Below, piece after piece: positions 23,461 to 36,061 of a DNA stretch of 64,000 nucleotides. This DNA comes from Musa acuminata AAA Group (taxonomy: Eukaryota; Streptophyta; Magnoliopsida; Zingiberales; Musaceae), in contig NC_088355.1 of NCBI RefSeq assembly GCF_036884655.1, positions 39,003,001 to 39,067,000 on the forward strand. Direction: 5' to 3'. The notes beneath the pieces were generated by a model. That model was given only the letters and a program-made list of their open reading frames with translations. It did not search any database and had not been told where the DNA came from. The position numbers were made by a program, and so were the translations under genes. Position 1 is the stretch's first letter. Every line of letters begins with the position of its first letter.

Positions 23461-23901
23461 GTAGCCTTTTCCTCATCGTATGCGGTTTGTGTGGGGAAAG
23501 ACTGCGTTTTGATTCTCGAATGCGCATCCCTGTGACCGGTGGACTTCTTTTTGTGGTGAATCAAATCGTTGTCGACACAACCTTGATGATTAATTCAGGC
23601 TTTCTTTTCTGTTTCAATTTTGTAGTGATCTACAACAGTACCCAAAAACATTTTTCCCTGTTCGACAGTGGGAAGGAAAGGAAACAAGAATGTCCCCCCT
23701 AAATTGGTAGAGACACTCGAGGATGGTGAGTCTGATCCAAAACACTGCCTTTCACCAGTTTAAACAGTGAATAAAAGTACAATTTTGATCCTTTTTATTT
23801 GGACGAATCCCATTTTTGCTTCCCTAAAGGAGTTTCAGAACAAAATGAATTGAAATACTGAAATATTTCGATAGTAGTAACTTCTACAGAGAAACAAATT
23901 A

Positions 23902-25290
23902 GCTACTTTGGTCTTTCTATTGGAAGCCAAAGCAAGTAGCTACTTATTATCGAATATAAGGGTCATACTTTGATCATTGTGGTTGCACATTACTTAAAAT
24001 GACAACAACAAGATGCTTCAGTAAGTCACTGTGATATTCTTCTCATTTTAATCTTGTTCATATGTAGAGAAACTCATATTTGGTATGAGACTACTTTGGT
24101 CTTTCTATCGGAAGCTGAAACAATTAGCTGCTTATTTGAGACTTGAATTATCAAATATAAAGGTCATGCTTTGATCATTATGGTTGCACACTACTTAAAT
24201 GACAACAATAAGATGCTTCAGTGAGTCACTGTGATATTCTTCTCATTTTTATCTTGTTCATATGTAGAGAAACTCTTATTTGGTATGATACTGCTTTGGT
24301 CTTTCTATGGGAAGCCGAAACAAGTAGCTACTTATTTGAGACTGGAATTATCGAATATAAGGGTCATACTTTGATCGTTGTGGTTTCATTTTACTTAAAA
24401 TGACAACAACAAGATGCTTCAGTAAGTCACTGTGATATTCCTCTCATTTTAATCTTGTTCATATGTAGAGTAACTCTTATTTGGTATGAGACCACTTTGT
24501 TCTTTCTATCGGAAGCTGAAACAATTAGCTGCTTATTTGAGACTTGAATTATCAAATATAAAGGTCATACTTTGATCATTATGGTTGCACATTACTTAAA
24601 TGACAACAACAAGATGCTTCAGTAAGTCACTGTGATATTCTTCTCTTTTTAATCTTGCTCATATGTAGAGAAACTCTTATTTGGTATGAGACTAGTTTGG
24701 TCTTTCTATCAGAAGGCGAAACAAGTAGCTACTTATTTGAGACTTGAATTATCAAATATAAGGGCCATACTTTTATCATTGTGGTTACACAGTACTTCAA
24801 CGACAACAACAAGATGCCTCAGTAAGTCACTGTGATATTCTTCTCATTTTAATCTTGTTCATATGTAGAGAAACTCTTAGTTGGTATGAGACTACTTTGG
24901 TCTTTCTATGGAAGCTGAAACAATTAGCTACTTATTTGAGACTTGAATTATCAAATATAAGGGTCATACTTTGATCATTATGGTTGCACACTACTTAAAT
25001 GACAACAACAAGGTGCTTCGGTGAGTCACTGTGATATTCTTCTCATTTTAATCTTGTTCATATGTTGAGAATCTCTTATTTGGTATGAGACTACTTTGGT
25101 CTTTCTATCGGAAGCTGAAACAATTAGCTACTTATTTGAGACTTGAATTATCAAATATAAGGGTCATACTTTGATCATTATTGTTGCACATTACTTAAAT
25201 GAAGCCAACAAGATGCCTCAGTAGGTCACTGTGATATTCTTCTCTTTTTAATCTTGTTCATATGGAGAGAAACTCATATTTGGTATGTGA
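23902..25290. repeat. Tandem array of about seven 200-bp units
   Basis: The marker 'agatgcttcagtaagtcactg' or a close variant recurs at 24011, 24211, 24412, 24612, 24812, 25011 and 25211, a period of 199-201 bp. Units differ by scattered substitutions. At one site copies 1, 3 and 5 read 'gaaacaagtagctac' or close to it, and copies 2 and 4 read 'gaaacaattagctgc'. This points to growth partly by 400-bp dimers. No open frame runs through the units. Confidence 0.95.
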
Positions 25291-25350
25291 GAGTTGGTTT
25301 CATGATCCATCCGAAAGCAAGTAGCTATTACGTTTGGCACAGGATATGTG

Positions 25351-25751
25351 ATGAACTGTGCAATGAATTCTGCTCTAGTTGGGAAGGTCTGTACAAATTA
25401 AAGTCGGTATTACCACATTAATATGAGTTATGCATTTCCAAATATGTGTTCAGATTGTCCTATGGGTTCTTATTCACTGTGTCTCAATTCTTCATGCTCC
25501 TAAACAGGGAGGAAAATTGCCTTTTGGATTCCTTGATTTTCCAACACAAGGATCTGGTGCAACAGTCCAGATTTTTCCAACACAACAGTAAGTTTCATAC
25601 TGTCTTCACAAGTTCATCCTAAATTGCATGGTGTTGTCCTCTATCTTGTATTTGATTTCGGGCCAATCACAGTTGGGAGAGGCGAAGGAAATTGCTGAGG
25701 GAGAGCCTCCGCCTGAAAAGGATACTTGTTATTTGTCGAGCAGATGTATAG
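25351..25751 (+). CDS. Unrecognised small protein, three exons
   Basis: Exons 25351-25386, 25508-25587 and 25673-25751 join in frame to a 64-residue protein. It starts MNCAMNSALVGK, continues with GGKLPFGFLDFPTQ and IFPTQHW, and ends with the very basic helix-like stretch RRRKLLRESLRLKRI followed by LVICRADV. The second donor is a perfect GTAAGT, the acceptors are AAACAG and TCACAG, and the three pieces keep one frame (phases 0 and 2), which is unlikely by chance. I do not recognise the family. Further upstream coding exons are possible because the ATG at 25351 is preceded by an open Gly-Tyr-Val and an AG. A noncoding transcript remains possible. Confidence 0.45.
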
Positions 25752-27497
25752 CACGCAAGGGAAGCTTTTGCAAACTTCCGGGAACATGCGTATCTGCAAG
25801 AAATACAAGGTTTGACAATGATGAATTTCTATTTCTTTGCTTCTTGTCCAATTACCATTGTCTTTGTCATGCTGCACTCCATGCTTTCCCAGCATCAAAC
25901 CAATATTGGCAGAATTTAAGTATCTTATAAAAGAAATTGAATTAGTTTGCATATACATATTCAATGCCTTCTTTTGGTTCAAGATTGCATGTAGTTGAGG
26001 CCCATAGGGTATCTCTATGCCACTTCAATGTCACCTCCTGTTGTTCTACAAGCTCTATCTGCAAGTAAGATTGTTCTTGTTCTAACATCCCAACTTGATC
26101 AGGACTCTTTTTAACTGGCCATAAAAAAGTAGTATGTACATACACAAATAAAAAGAAACATATATATATGTATATGTTTCTCCATGTGTATGTATACATA
26201 TGTATAATAGTACACTGTTCCAAGCTAGGCTGTTACAGTCACACAACTGGAGAATTGATTTTAAGGTAGTTATAGAAAACACCTCTGATTTTTGACTTGT
26301 TTCAAAAGCACTTTGAAAGTTCTGCTATATCATCATGGTAGTAACATAAGGGGTGAACATATAAAGGGAGTTCAATAGTAGCATAAGGCAACCATGAACG
26401 ATAAGGCAATGTCTAAACAGAGGAGAGAACAGGGTGGATAATGTCTCCTTGGCATGATTCTTGGGAGGTAAAGGGCAAGGGAATAGTATTCCTTTTGTGC
26501 ATATATGGCAGGCTCTTTTGTAACATTATCTTATAAAAGCTGTAGTTTTGCAGTAAGTTTATTGTGCCACTGTACATTTTGATAGTCATTAAACTATCAA
26601 ACCGGAGCCGGGAAATCATTTATCCACCATAGATGAAGCTCCTCAACATATCTTAGATTTGCTAGGCCCATCAGCTTAGTTTCATCGTTAATGTTATAAT
26701 AATGCCCGCCGGTGTTTGGCATGTGACCATATTGTTCTTTTTCTCCTAAATTTTCTGTCCTGATGACATAGGATTTACTTAGGTTGGAGACATTATAACA
26801 GTGTGAGTAATCCTCTTCAGATATTGAATTAGACAAGGGAGCTACATTTCTCAAACTGGCATATGTAAACCTTATGCTGGTGAAACAAGATTGTAATCTG
26901 TAGGAGCTGCAAGTAGATGCTCTCACTTTTGGCTTGATAGGTGAGGGGGAATGAATAGCTTTTCTGTAATGAATAGTGTTAGAATCTCATAGATATGAGT
27001 CTTGAAAGCTTCCTAGTCCTCGGTACTATCGCGTTAAGTGATGTATCACTTTCATCTCACAACTTGTCCATCAAACCAGCATTGATAAACAAGGACAATA
27101 ATAATACGTTTTTTTCTTCTTAAAAGGAGAACAAGAAGAGTCAGTATTAAGTGAAATCTGGTCTAACTTGAGAAGGTGGATTGATTGTGACCTCTTATTG
27201 AGTCCAAGAACAGTAATTTTTAAGGTAAATAAATTTAAGATTTTTTTCAGAAAAAAAGTATATAAGATTTCTTAACTTGGATTTCCTCAATGGTTTATCT
27301 GTGATAAGATATGAGAAAAGTGACTAGTGACAAGGGTATCTCTCTGCAATAAGGCTTTCCTGGATGACATTGCCAAGCTATGAGAGCTTCTGAGGATAGG
27401 TCAGATGCACAAGCCTGCTTGCCCAAAAACACTTGCATATAACATGAGACTGCAACAGAGAGAAAAAAAAAATAGAGAAGGAAAGAAGAATAAAAAC

Positions 27498-27500
<3 letters not shown>
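25752..27500. other. Spacer with no supported gene
   Basis: A 109-codon minus-strand frame at 26597-26926 has a protein-like composition but no motif I know and no clear splice partners. The rest is AT-rich spacer. Confidence 0.4.

Positions 27501-27501
<1 letters not shown>

Positions 27502-27532
<31 letters not shown>
27502..27532. repeat. (AG)n microsatellite
   Basis: About 15 AG units followed by 'cactcag'. Confidence 0.95.
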
Positions 27533-29085
27533 ACTCAGAAGAGGCATGCATGTACTCTTTTGCTGGTTTGGCATCTCCAACTTATCACCAACTTGTCAGA
27601 ATGCCAGGTGGACAGGGTGGTCAGGCAGAAACAACAAGGTGGGGGGGGGGGAGGGGAAGGAAGAAAACAACAAGCACTTCAGAGAATATATGGAGAAGCA
27701 GAGGAAGGCCACTAAAATAGTCAGTGGTTGGAGGTGCGTGAGATGCATCAGAAGGAGGAAGATGGCATGGCTGTTGCCTGTGGCCCACAGTATCAGCTCT
27801 GTGACCTCAAACATCTTATCATGTCATTCTTTTTTGTTCCTTCTTGATAGGATGGATCAGTGTGGGCTATCATGTGGGATGCCACATGCAAACTGCTGAC
27901 ACCCAAAAGCATCGAGAGGGGGGAAAAGAGGACGTGAATCTTTTCTTCTTGTTGGCATGCACTGCATGTGTACATTCCAACGTTGTTATAAATAATGTTA
28001 AAGAATATGCATGATCATGTAAACTACGATGCCCCCCCACCCCCCAGCAGCAGTGTTTGAAGATTAGACAACTCGGAGACATGCATTGAAAGCTAGGATG
28101 CATCCCATGTTTTGATTCCAAGATGTTTGTTTGAATCTTTTTCTATCACTTTATCATATATGGATGATCTGATGGTAATCCTACTTGTGTTAGTTGTATC
28201 GTATACGAGAGTTTTAACTAATGGTTAGAATGTGTATGTACAGCTTTTGAACATCCAAGCCAACTTCGATTCAAAGATGCAGGAATCATGCAGCATATAC
28301 ACTTGTCAGGTCCAAAGGAACTTACGGCAATGAGCTGCAAAGCGCTAAAAACTAGTGGCTGCACCCATGCATGCAGTCATGCGCTGCATGCAGAGAGCAG
28401 TACGTACTTGCTAAAGCCAATAGGGTTGGTGAGATCAGTAGCATTTCCTGCTCGCCTGCGAACAGTGAGCTTTCCTGGAATGGGGGACACTGCAAGCATA
28501 TCTTTTGGCAATAATGAGTCATGATGTCGACCTAGCTACGTAGCTGTAGATCGTGGCATGAGAATGGAATTAGTAATGAGTATATATATATATGTCAATT
28601 CATCTATCTATCTATCTATCAGTCTTACAAATGCTGGCTTCGGTGTGTGGAGTTCCAAGTTGCATGAGGACCAAAAGGGGCAAAGGAAGAGGAGCCATGC
28701 AGGAGAGGAGGGAGAAGAAGCCAAGCAGGTCAAGTCCCATCACTGATCCCTTGGCTGCAGCGTTGGCTTTGGTGGCTTTGGTGGCTTTGGCAGCAGCAGA
28801 TGCCCTCTGCCAAAGGGATCCCAAAAACCCAAGGCGAGAGTGTCGCGTGAATTGGCATCCTCAGCTTTTTAATCATAAGCTGCTGCTGCTCGTGGCGGTG
28901 GTGCAGAAGAAACAGGAGGAAAAGGATCCTCTCTTTTCCTCCTCCTACAACCTCTCTCTCTCTTTTGGACCTCGCTTTCCACTGGACAATGTGGATACAA
29001 AGCTCGGTCAATGGATTGTGTGCAGTGGCTCAAGTTGATGTCTGATTGATGGAGCCACTGACACCTTCAAAAGAACACATCAGCC

Positions 29086-29088
<3 letters not shown>
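27533..29088. other. Spacer, microsatellite-rich
   Basis: No gene is supported. G-runs and C-runs occur at about 27641-27655 and 28031-28048. A TCTA tetranucleotide run lies near 28603-28620. A 'ggctttggt' triplicate lies at about 28766-28795 between arms 'gatcccttggc' and 'gccaaagggatc', which could form a short hairpin. Confidence 0.4.

Positions 29089-29145
<57 letters not shown>
29089..29145. repeat. (CT)n microsatellite
   Basis: About 28 uninterrupted CT units. Confidence 0.95.
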
Positions 29146-29148
<3 letters not shown>

Positions 29149-30033
29149 ACTTTGTTAATTCACGTATTATCGAGTTATTGTGCACTTGTGGAACATCGAT
29201 ATGCATGGTACAATATACTGCATGCTTAGGAAGGATGTGTGTGATCCAGTTAGCAATGCAGTACTAATCCACTATATGGCCACAAGAGTTTAATGAAACC
29301 CCACGTTCCTTCGTCCTCTCTACCTGCAGGCACATATCGATAGCAGCAGCATTGGCACTCGTGCTGATACACTCCTAACATACAAACCTTCTATGGAGGA
29401 GAGAAGCCACAGCCATGTACCTCTTTTCTCTTCCGGCTACTTTATCTTGATGGCCAAAAATTGAAGAAATAATAATGATAATAATTGACGGTTTCTAAGT
29501 ATAAGAGACTTAAGGAACTATCGATCATCTCCTTAACTTTACATGTAATCACGTACTAATAAGAACCCATTGCATGCACGTTTGAGTTGAAGGGCCGTCA
29601 AGAACAGCAACAACTCCAGTTCTATGAAACCACTCGGTGATCGATTCGATCGCCTCGTTGATCTCAATCTCCATGCACTACTACTGCATAAAAAAACATT
29701 TCCTGAAAGAGAGAAGTCATCTGCTTAGGTGTGTGCATGGCATGGCGTATCCAAAGCTTACTACAAAGCAAGGGACGATGGTTGGGAGGCCCACCATGTC
29801 TCTGCTGCAGAGGCATCTCCTCTGTGACCGATGAGTAAAGGGACACTCCCGAGTCTGGACACCAACTCATCAGGCACGGATTCACACTCATCATTCCTTC
29901 CTCCACGCAAATCCTCCACTTTGTCTCTCTAAATTTCCTTTGCCAGCACACTATTTCTTGGGCGACGCTCGAAACCATCCATCATTCTTTAAGAAGACAA
30001 CGCTACCTTAGTTGTCCACATCAAACTGCAAAT

Positions 30034-30037
<4 letters not shown>
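29146..30037. other. Intergenic spacer
   Basis: I see no gene, RNA or repeat that I can support in this stretch. Confidence 0.45.

Positions 30038-30076
<39 letters not shown>
30038..30076. repeat. (CT)n microsatellite
   Basis: About 19 CT units. Confidence 0.95.
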
Positions 30077-30078
<2 letters not shown>

Positions 30079-30805
30079 ACAGAAACACAGTGACATCCGT
30101 GACCATTGATATGTGTGGTATGAAGAGTTGGTGATCATTGAAGTGCTTGTTGCCGAGTACGTACTTGTAATAGACAACAACATCATAACGATGTTGTTAG
30201 TGGGTGGCATGACATCTCATTTATGGTGATAGATAAAAAAAATAGTTCAAGGCAATGGATATAAATTGAAACTCCAGTATTGTGATGATTAATTAGATCA
30301 TCGCTAAAGAGTGTGCCAACGTTTTAACGTGCAGTGCATGTTGAATGAATGTGGGAATTATTTAGTCATATAGATCATAACAGCTCATTCGTCTTCTCAT
30401 TATATTTTCCAAGGACATAACAACACTATTTCTCATATCTGGAACCTGATGATGATCATGTATCATATATCATATATCATATATATAAATATGTATATAT
30501 ATATATATACATATGTATATATGTATATATGTATATATATATATGTATATATAAGTTGGTCAATGCTTATACTCAATCTATGTGGACACAGCAGGATGGT
30601 ACGCAGCAAAGCAGGCATGCTTCTCTCTCTCCTATTAGTATTGGGAATCACACCGAGTATGATCTCCAAGAGGTATATAAATAATGACATGCAGACATTC
30701 TAAATGTGTATACGATTGTCTATTTAAACAAAGTACTTACTTGTGCATGACCCAACTGAATGGACTTTTTAGATGCACACCATGATATAAAATATATATG
30801 TATAT
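30077..30805. other. Spacer with an imperfect TA/GTATAT repeat
   Basis: Positions 30458-30552 hold 'atatatcat' and 'gtatatat' units. Otherwise no feature is visible. Confidence 0.5.
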
Positions 30806-30809
30806 TAAC

Positions 30810-31075
30810 CTCTCTGTCTCTCTCTCTATCTATCTATCTATCTATGTGCAGCACAAGGAATCAATGGATGGTCAGATATTACTACCCTGCCTCTTCTCTG
30901 TGGCCTCAGTTGAAAGAGGTGAGAATTCTAACACATCAACCACAAGTCATCTCTCTCTCTCTCTCTCTTCGTTTCTCAGGCACAAGGAATCAATGGAAAG
31001 TGAGATCTCAAGGCTCTCCTCCCTCTGTGATCCTCTAGTAGATTGTTAGTGAATTCTCTCTCTCTCTCTCTCTCT
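30810..31075 (+). repeat. Duplicated pyrimidine tract plus AG plus 'cacaaggaatcaatgga'
   Basis: Two copies about 129 bp apart each have a long CT/TCTA tract. In each the tract ends in an AG and is followed by 'cacaaggaatcaatgga' (30852 and 30981). A third CT run follows at 31055-31074. The arrangement resembles a duplicated 3' splice site with the start of its exon in the leader of the LAX2-like gene. Confidence 0.6.
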
Positions 31076-31312
31076 ACAGAATTCATTTCCTTAGCTAAGT
31101 TACAAACTTCAAGGAATTTGTAGAGAAACAGAAGAGGATCAGGTAGGTATTCTTTCTATATTTCTATGCTTCACCTTCCTCCATGGCTTAATTATCATTT
31201 GTCATACGCTTTTGGTGTATGCTAACCCTAGCTTCTTCTATGACTTGCATCTTAACACTTTCATCACCAAAGGATTCCAAGGTTGGTTGACCACTATCAT
31301 CAATATGAGACT

Positions 31313-34300
31313 ATGGCCCCGGCGATGAACCTCCTCCGGCCAACCCACTGCGATGGCTACGGTAGCGCCTACTTCGACGACAGTCGACGGGATCATGAAC
31401 AAGCATCGGGTCTGATGGCTGACAAGGCCACTGGAACCAGCGACGGACACGAAGAGGGGGACAAGATCGGAAAAGAAGCCTCCAAGGTCGATGGCGACGA
31501 CGGCCGCGGGGGATGGCTCCAACTGAGCATCGGAGGCGGCCGTCGCTCCAACTATCCCAAACTACAAGATCCTTCGCCGGTGCTGGATCCGTCAAGTAGC
31601 AACGGTAGGAACAAGGGCGATCCGCCGGAGTTCCACTTGTTCTGCCGCAGACCCTCCGAGCCACCTCCGGCCTTGGCGCCGCCGCTGTTCCCTGCGATCA
31701 TGGGAGGGTACTGCCACCAATGGCCGGAGTATCCAAGCCCAAGCTCCACGGCGAGAACATTCACCCCGTCGAGCAGCAGCCGGGGCCAGTTCGTGTGCCC
31801 GTCGGCTAGGTTCAGCTCGCCGCTGCGGCTCGACGGGGAGATGAGGGTGGTGAGCCAGCCACGTCGGCCGCAGACGGGCATGTGGCTCGTTCTCCAAGCA
31901 GCACAAGACCAGTGAGTTGGAGGGAACTATTAGCAGTGTGCATATCATCCCTTTCTTTGTTCATGCTTTCATCAGTTTCCAAGTGCTTCTCTTGTCATGA
32001 GCTTCTAGTCCACTATCTATTGATGCAAGTAGGGAAAACACATGCATCACTGGAATAAGATGGTGGATTTATGTAGGTTGTGATCCTGGGTGTTCACCTT
32101 TTTCTCTTTCATTTGCAGGGTAAAGGAGCCTTTCCTGCCTCAGATACCCAAGAGCTACTTGAGGATCAAGTACTTTCTTTTCCTCTTCTCTTTCCATCAT
32201 CTTCCTGCTCTTTTTCTCTTCTGGGACAGGGAATGTCATGATTGGAATTTAAATACTTCTTCTCCTACCTATAAAGAGGATTCATTTTGTAGGGATGGAA
32301 GGATGACAATTAGGCTGTTGATGAGGTACTTGGCTAGTAAGCTTGGGTTGGAGGATGACTCACAGGTGCTTTACATCTCTTCACCACTTACCTTCTTCCT
32401 ATAATTACTTGTGTACCTCATTTTGGATGCATATTGTTCATATATATGTCTTTGTTTTGCTTATCATATGATCATGATAGGCTTGCATTGGCTTAACCAG
32501 AAAGAAAAAGAAATAAACCACTTTGGATGAAAGCAATATAAGTTTCAGTGTGTCCAGAAATAGATTGTAGGGTTTTTGGATCATAGTTTGGAACTCATTG
32601 ACTTGGTTACAAGTGTGCTGGCAACATATGATGATGAAGGATTTTATTGGCATAAGATCTAAATTTTCTCTTAGCAAGAGTGTTTACTATATAATAGTTC
32701 ATGATAGATATGCTATATACTAAAACATATATATACACACACATATAGAGCATATAAATGTATCCTCTCTACCAAAAATGAACAAATAAATAAATGAGCC
32801 AATGGAAAGAAAAATAAAAAAGCGAACATATCTGTTTCAAAAAAAAAAATGCAATCATACGAATTGAGCTCATCATCAAACATGTTATAGTTAGGTCATT
32901 ACTTAGATTCTAACAAAAGATAAACATATTCTCGGAGTTTTAGGAACTTGTAATTCCAATGCATCTTATAACTCTAAAAAAGAAAAGATGTGTTGATAAA
33001 GATCATGAATTATCATTTGTGGAAGATGGTTATAGCATAGCACTATGAACATGAAAGAAGAAACTAACTCGTAATTGTTTGCACTATTCTTTCACTGATA
33101 AGTTATATTTGCATTTGAGTAAGTTGGAAGATTTGTATGCTTCAGCTACTATTTATACGGATTTAATTTGTTAGCCTTGTTACATGTGAAAGTTGAACAA
33201 AAAGAAATGAAACCTTATGCCCCCCCAGTCATCATTTCTTTGGCCTCAACGTGCTTCATGCCATGCATGTACTCTTTAGTGGTCCTTGCCAGCACTATAA
33301 CGTGTCTAACATATGTACTGGTCTGACTTGAGTAGTACCATTTGTACCATAATGATACGTAGTTTCCTTAAGCTAACATATGAAAGATGCATGCGTTGGC
33401 TAACCTAATTGATAAAGACTCTGATACAAATGCCTACAATTTAATTGATAAAGACTTTGATACATTATTATAAGAACCTAAATTCATCACTTATCTTTTG
33501 AATATATATATATATATATATATATATGGTATAAGGCATAGTTATCAGAGTTGATGTCTAAGTTTCATTTTAGTAAATCAATCAGTCAATTATGAATTTA
33601 ATAGTATATTATAATTTTTTTTTATTTTTTTTTGCCTCGTTTCTCTCATTTTCTTTTCTTTCTTTTGAATTTTCTTTGTCATCCATCCTCTCTTTCTCCC
33701 CTTCCTTCATGTTCTCCCCTTCCTAGTATTCTACTGGGCAACCGATTGAAGGATAGAGAAGAAAATTTTAATTGATGATATTAATACTATTCAAATATCC
33801 ATAATTATAATTAAATTTGATTCATAAAATAAGGGTATTATAAAGTCTTGGAAAAATCAGATGGTTTAAATCAATTTTTTTGACACATCTGATCTTTTTA
33901 TAAAATGGGAACATCCTAAAATATTAATTAATTAATTAATTAATTAAATTGTATTGTTATAATGATTAGTTAAACTCCTGAAAAAAAATATAGGGTTCAG
34001 AATTAAAAACTAGTTTATAATAATTTATCACCAAATGACAAAAAATATATACATGCAGTCCAAGACAGTTTGTTGTTGAGTGTTAAAATTTGAGGAAATA
34101 TATATAATATTCCTAGAAAAAGATAAGGGATATATCTATTTGCCATTTGACTTTGTAATGGAATTAAGTCCATCTATTAAAAAAAACCATGATAAAATGA
34201 AAAGGGGACAAAGTTTCTTTTTCTCCAGACCCACTACTCCCTAAAACCCTAATACTCATGCCTTTTAACGAGTATATATGCATGAAAAAACTCGGATTAA

Positions 34301-36061
34301 AAGGAGTAAGTGGACTTTCATGTTTCGAAGAGGTATGCATACAAAGTCAAGATCTGAAACGATGCATGCACTGTGTTCCGACTTGTCAAGTTGCTGAATG
34401 GCAAGGCACAAAAGGCATGCAAAGGCGAAAAGGAGCGTCCATGGAATTTGTATCCACAGTAGAATGGCTCTCGGTAGGAGGAGAGGAATGCATCAAGACA
34501 CAGAGAAAGAGAAGGGACCACTTCCCAACCATGATGAGTTGTGGCCAAGAAAGGGAAAGTGTCTGCACTCCCTCCTCCGCTCTGTGGATGCGTGAGAATA
34601 TTGACTTGTTTTGGCGTCCATGGACGGGCAAGGCGACGTGGGAGAGACGTGCATGAGATCACATGAGCAGGGTTTGGTGGTGGGGGAATACTTGCCTGAT
34701 TCCTTGGCGTGCCTATGGGATCGTGTCTCCCCTTCCTTTGTCTCACTCACTGCCATGGTCTGCGTTTGCTATGTGGCAGCACTTATCAATATCGAATCCC
34801 ATAACTTGATAGTTTAGGATTGAAGGCAGTGAAGGATGGGATTAGGGCTGTGGGGTTGAATTCCTAGTGATGGATGTGAAGGGAAGCAGAAGTTAGTGGT
34901 GGAATTGGGCAGCTATCATCATGATGTGGTTGCTTTAGTTGGCCATGAAAGGGAGAGTGTTGAGGTCCACGTAGCCGTGGAGGGGATAGTGGGCTACTAC
35001 GGGTAATGGGCAGAGATGTCATCAGCTTACCCTGTCATGGCGTCATAAACTAAGATTTAGTCGAAGGTGTTGTCTAATTTCGATGTGCTATGCTCGAGCT
35101 GTCATGCATGCAAAATATTATTATTTGCAATATGATTATAATCATTTATAGATGAGAAAGAGAATGAAATGAGGTGAAATTGGAACGTGAAACCAATATC
35201 TACCAAGGAAAGAAACTTAAATGAAAAGGAATTAGGGAAACATGACACTGGAGCTGGTGGCAACTGACCTCTATATTGACCGCAGCACCTCCTCCAGTGA
35301 TCTCTAGCTGTGACCTCCACCACCAACCACTTTCTACTGTGAGACAACAGCCAAATCTACAAAGCATTTGAGATAGGGTAACAGAGACTAGCAAGAAAGA
35401 AAACAAAGAAGAAAATGGGAAAGCTTAGTGGAGGAGGGGTTATAAATTTTACATGCATAAGAGGTTTCTTCATCAAGAGGTAGACAGACCAATAGCATAT
35501 CTGGATACTCTGCCCATGGGTTAATTACACTCTGTTAATTTTGCTAATTAAGGGAAATGACAAAAGCCAGGCCGTAAAATGAAATGATAACATTGATGTC
35601 ATATCATAATAAGACCAAAATGAGAAGCCTTTACAAAAAAAAATGTTTCTGATTTGATTCTTAATAGAACCAAATTGCATGATATGATACAATAACAATG
35701 CAGATTAAACATAGCACAAACCTATATTTAAGCCCAATTTAAAGTCAAAATAATACAAGGTTTCATCAAGGAACTTCTGTATGTGAAACCAAGGTGCTCT
35801 GTGTATTTACTTTACTTACCTGAAGTTAGCATAAGACTGTTCAGCTTTCCTTATCATCCTTGCTTCACTCTAATGCATTAATGTCGACTAAATCAGGTGG
35901 AGATTACTTGTCGAGGCCAGCAGCTTTCTCCTTTCTTGACACTAATATATGTTCGGGACAACATCTGGTGTTCACTGGAAGCAGTGGAGCTGCACACAGA
36001 CACATCTAGCACCAAATATGTCATGAACCTCCTTTACAGAAGCAGAGGCAGATGCAGATAG
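31313..36061 (+). CDS. LAX PANICLE2-like protein (RAWUL-like C-terminal domain)
   Basis: Exons 31313-31911, 32119-32169, 32293-32365 and 35897-36061 give 295 residues. The N-terminal half is low-complexity with Ser, Pro, Gly and acidic runs. The conserved part starts near residue 185 with RRPQTGMWLVLQAAQDQ. It goes on to EPFLPQIPKSYLRIKDGRMT and LMRYLASKLGLEDDSQ, then the last exon gives VEITCRGQQLSPFLTL and VRDNIWCSLEAVEL. This matches the ubiquitin-like RAWUL-type domain of rice LAX PANICLE2 / maize BARREN STALK2 relatives, nuclear regulators of axillary meristem formation. The match is from memory. The third intron is 3,531 bp and splits the domain. An upstream stop at 31253 makes the ATG at 31313 the first usable start unless another coding exon lies upstream. 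It lacks a RING finger, unlike the DRIP-type E3 ligases with the same C-terminal fold. Confidence 0.8.
32366..35896 (+). other. Large third intron of the LAX2-like gene
   Basis: The intron begins GTGCTT after CAG and ends AATCAG. It holds a TA microsatellite at about 33508-33527, a (TTAA)n run at about 33925-33948, and a GC-richer patch at 34380-34760 with overlapping meaningless frames. No retroelement coding sequence was recognised in it. Confidence 0.7.

Noticed and set aside
26597..26926. 109-codon minus-strand frame ending WWINDFPAPV
   Set aside because: Looks more protein-like than average, but has no known motif, no good splice partners and no repeat or gene context. Not called.
27595..27625. 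Apparent miR394-like sequence (atgccaggtggacag)
   Set aside because: The order of words does not match miR394 in either orientation and there is no foldback.
28744..28822. Possible hairpin with arms gatcccttggc / gccaaagggatc
   Set aside because: Stem of only about 11 pairs around a 'ggctttggt' repeat; not the length or pairing of a microRNA precursor.
34258..34656. 132-codon frame inside the LAX2-like intron
   Set aside because: No motif, overlaps several frames on the other strand, and lies in an intron defined by flanking conserved exons.
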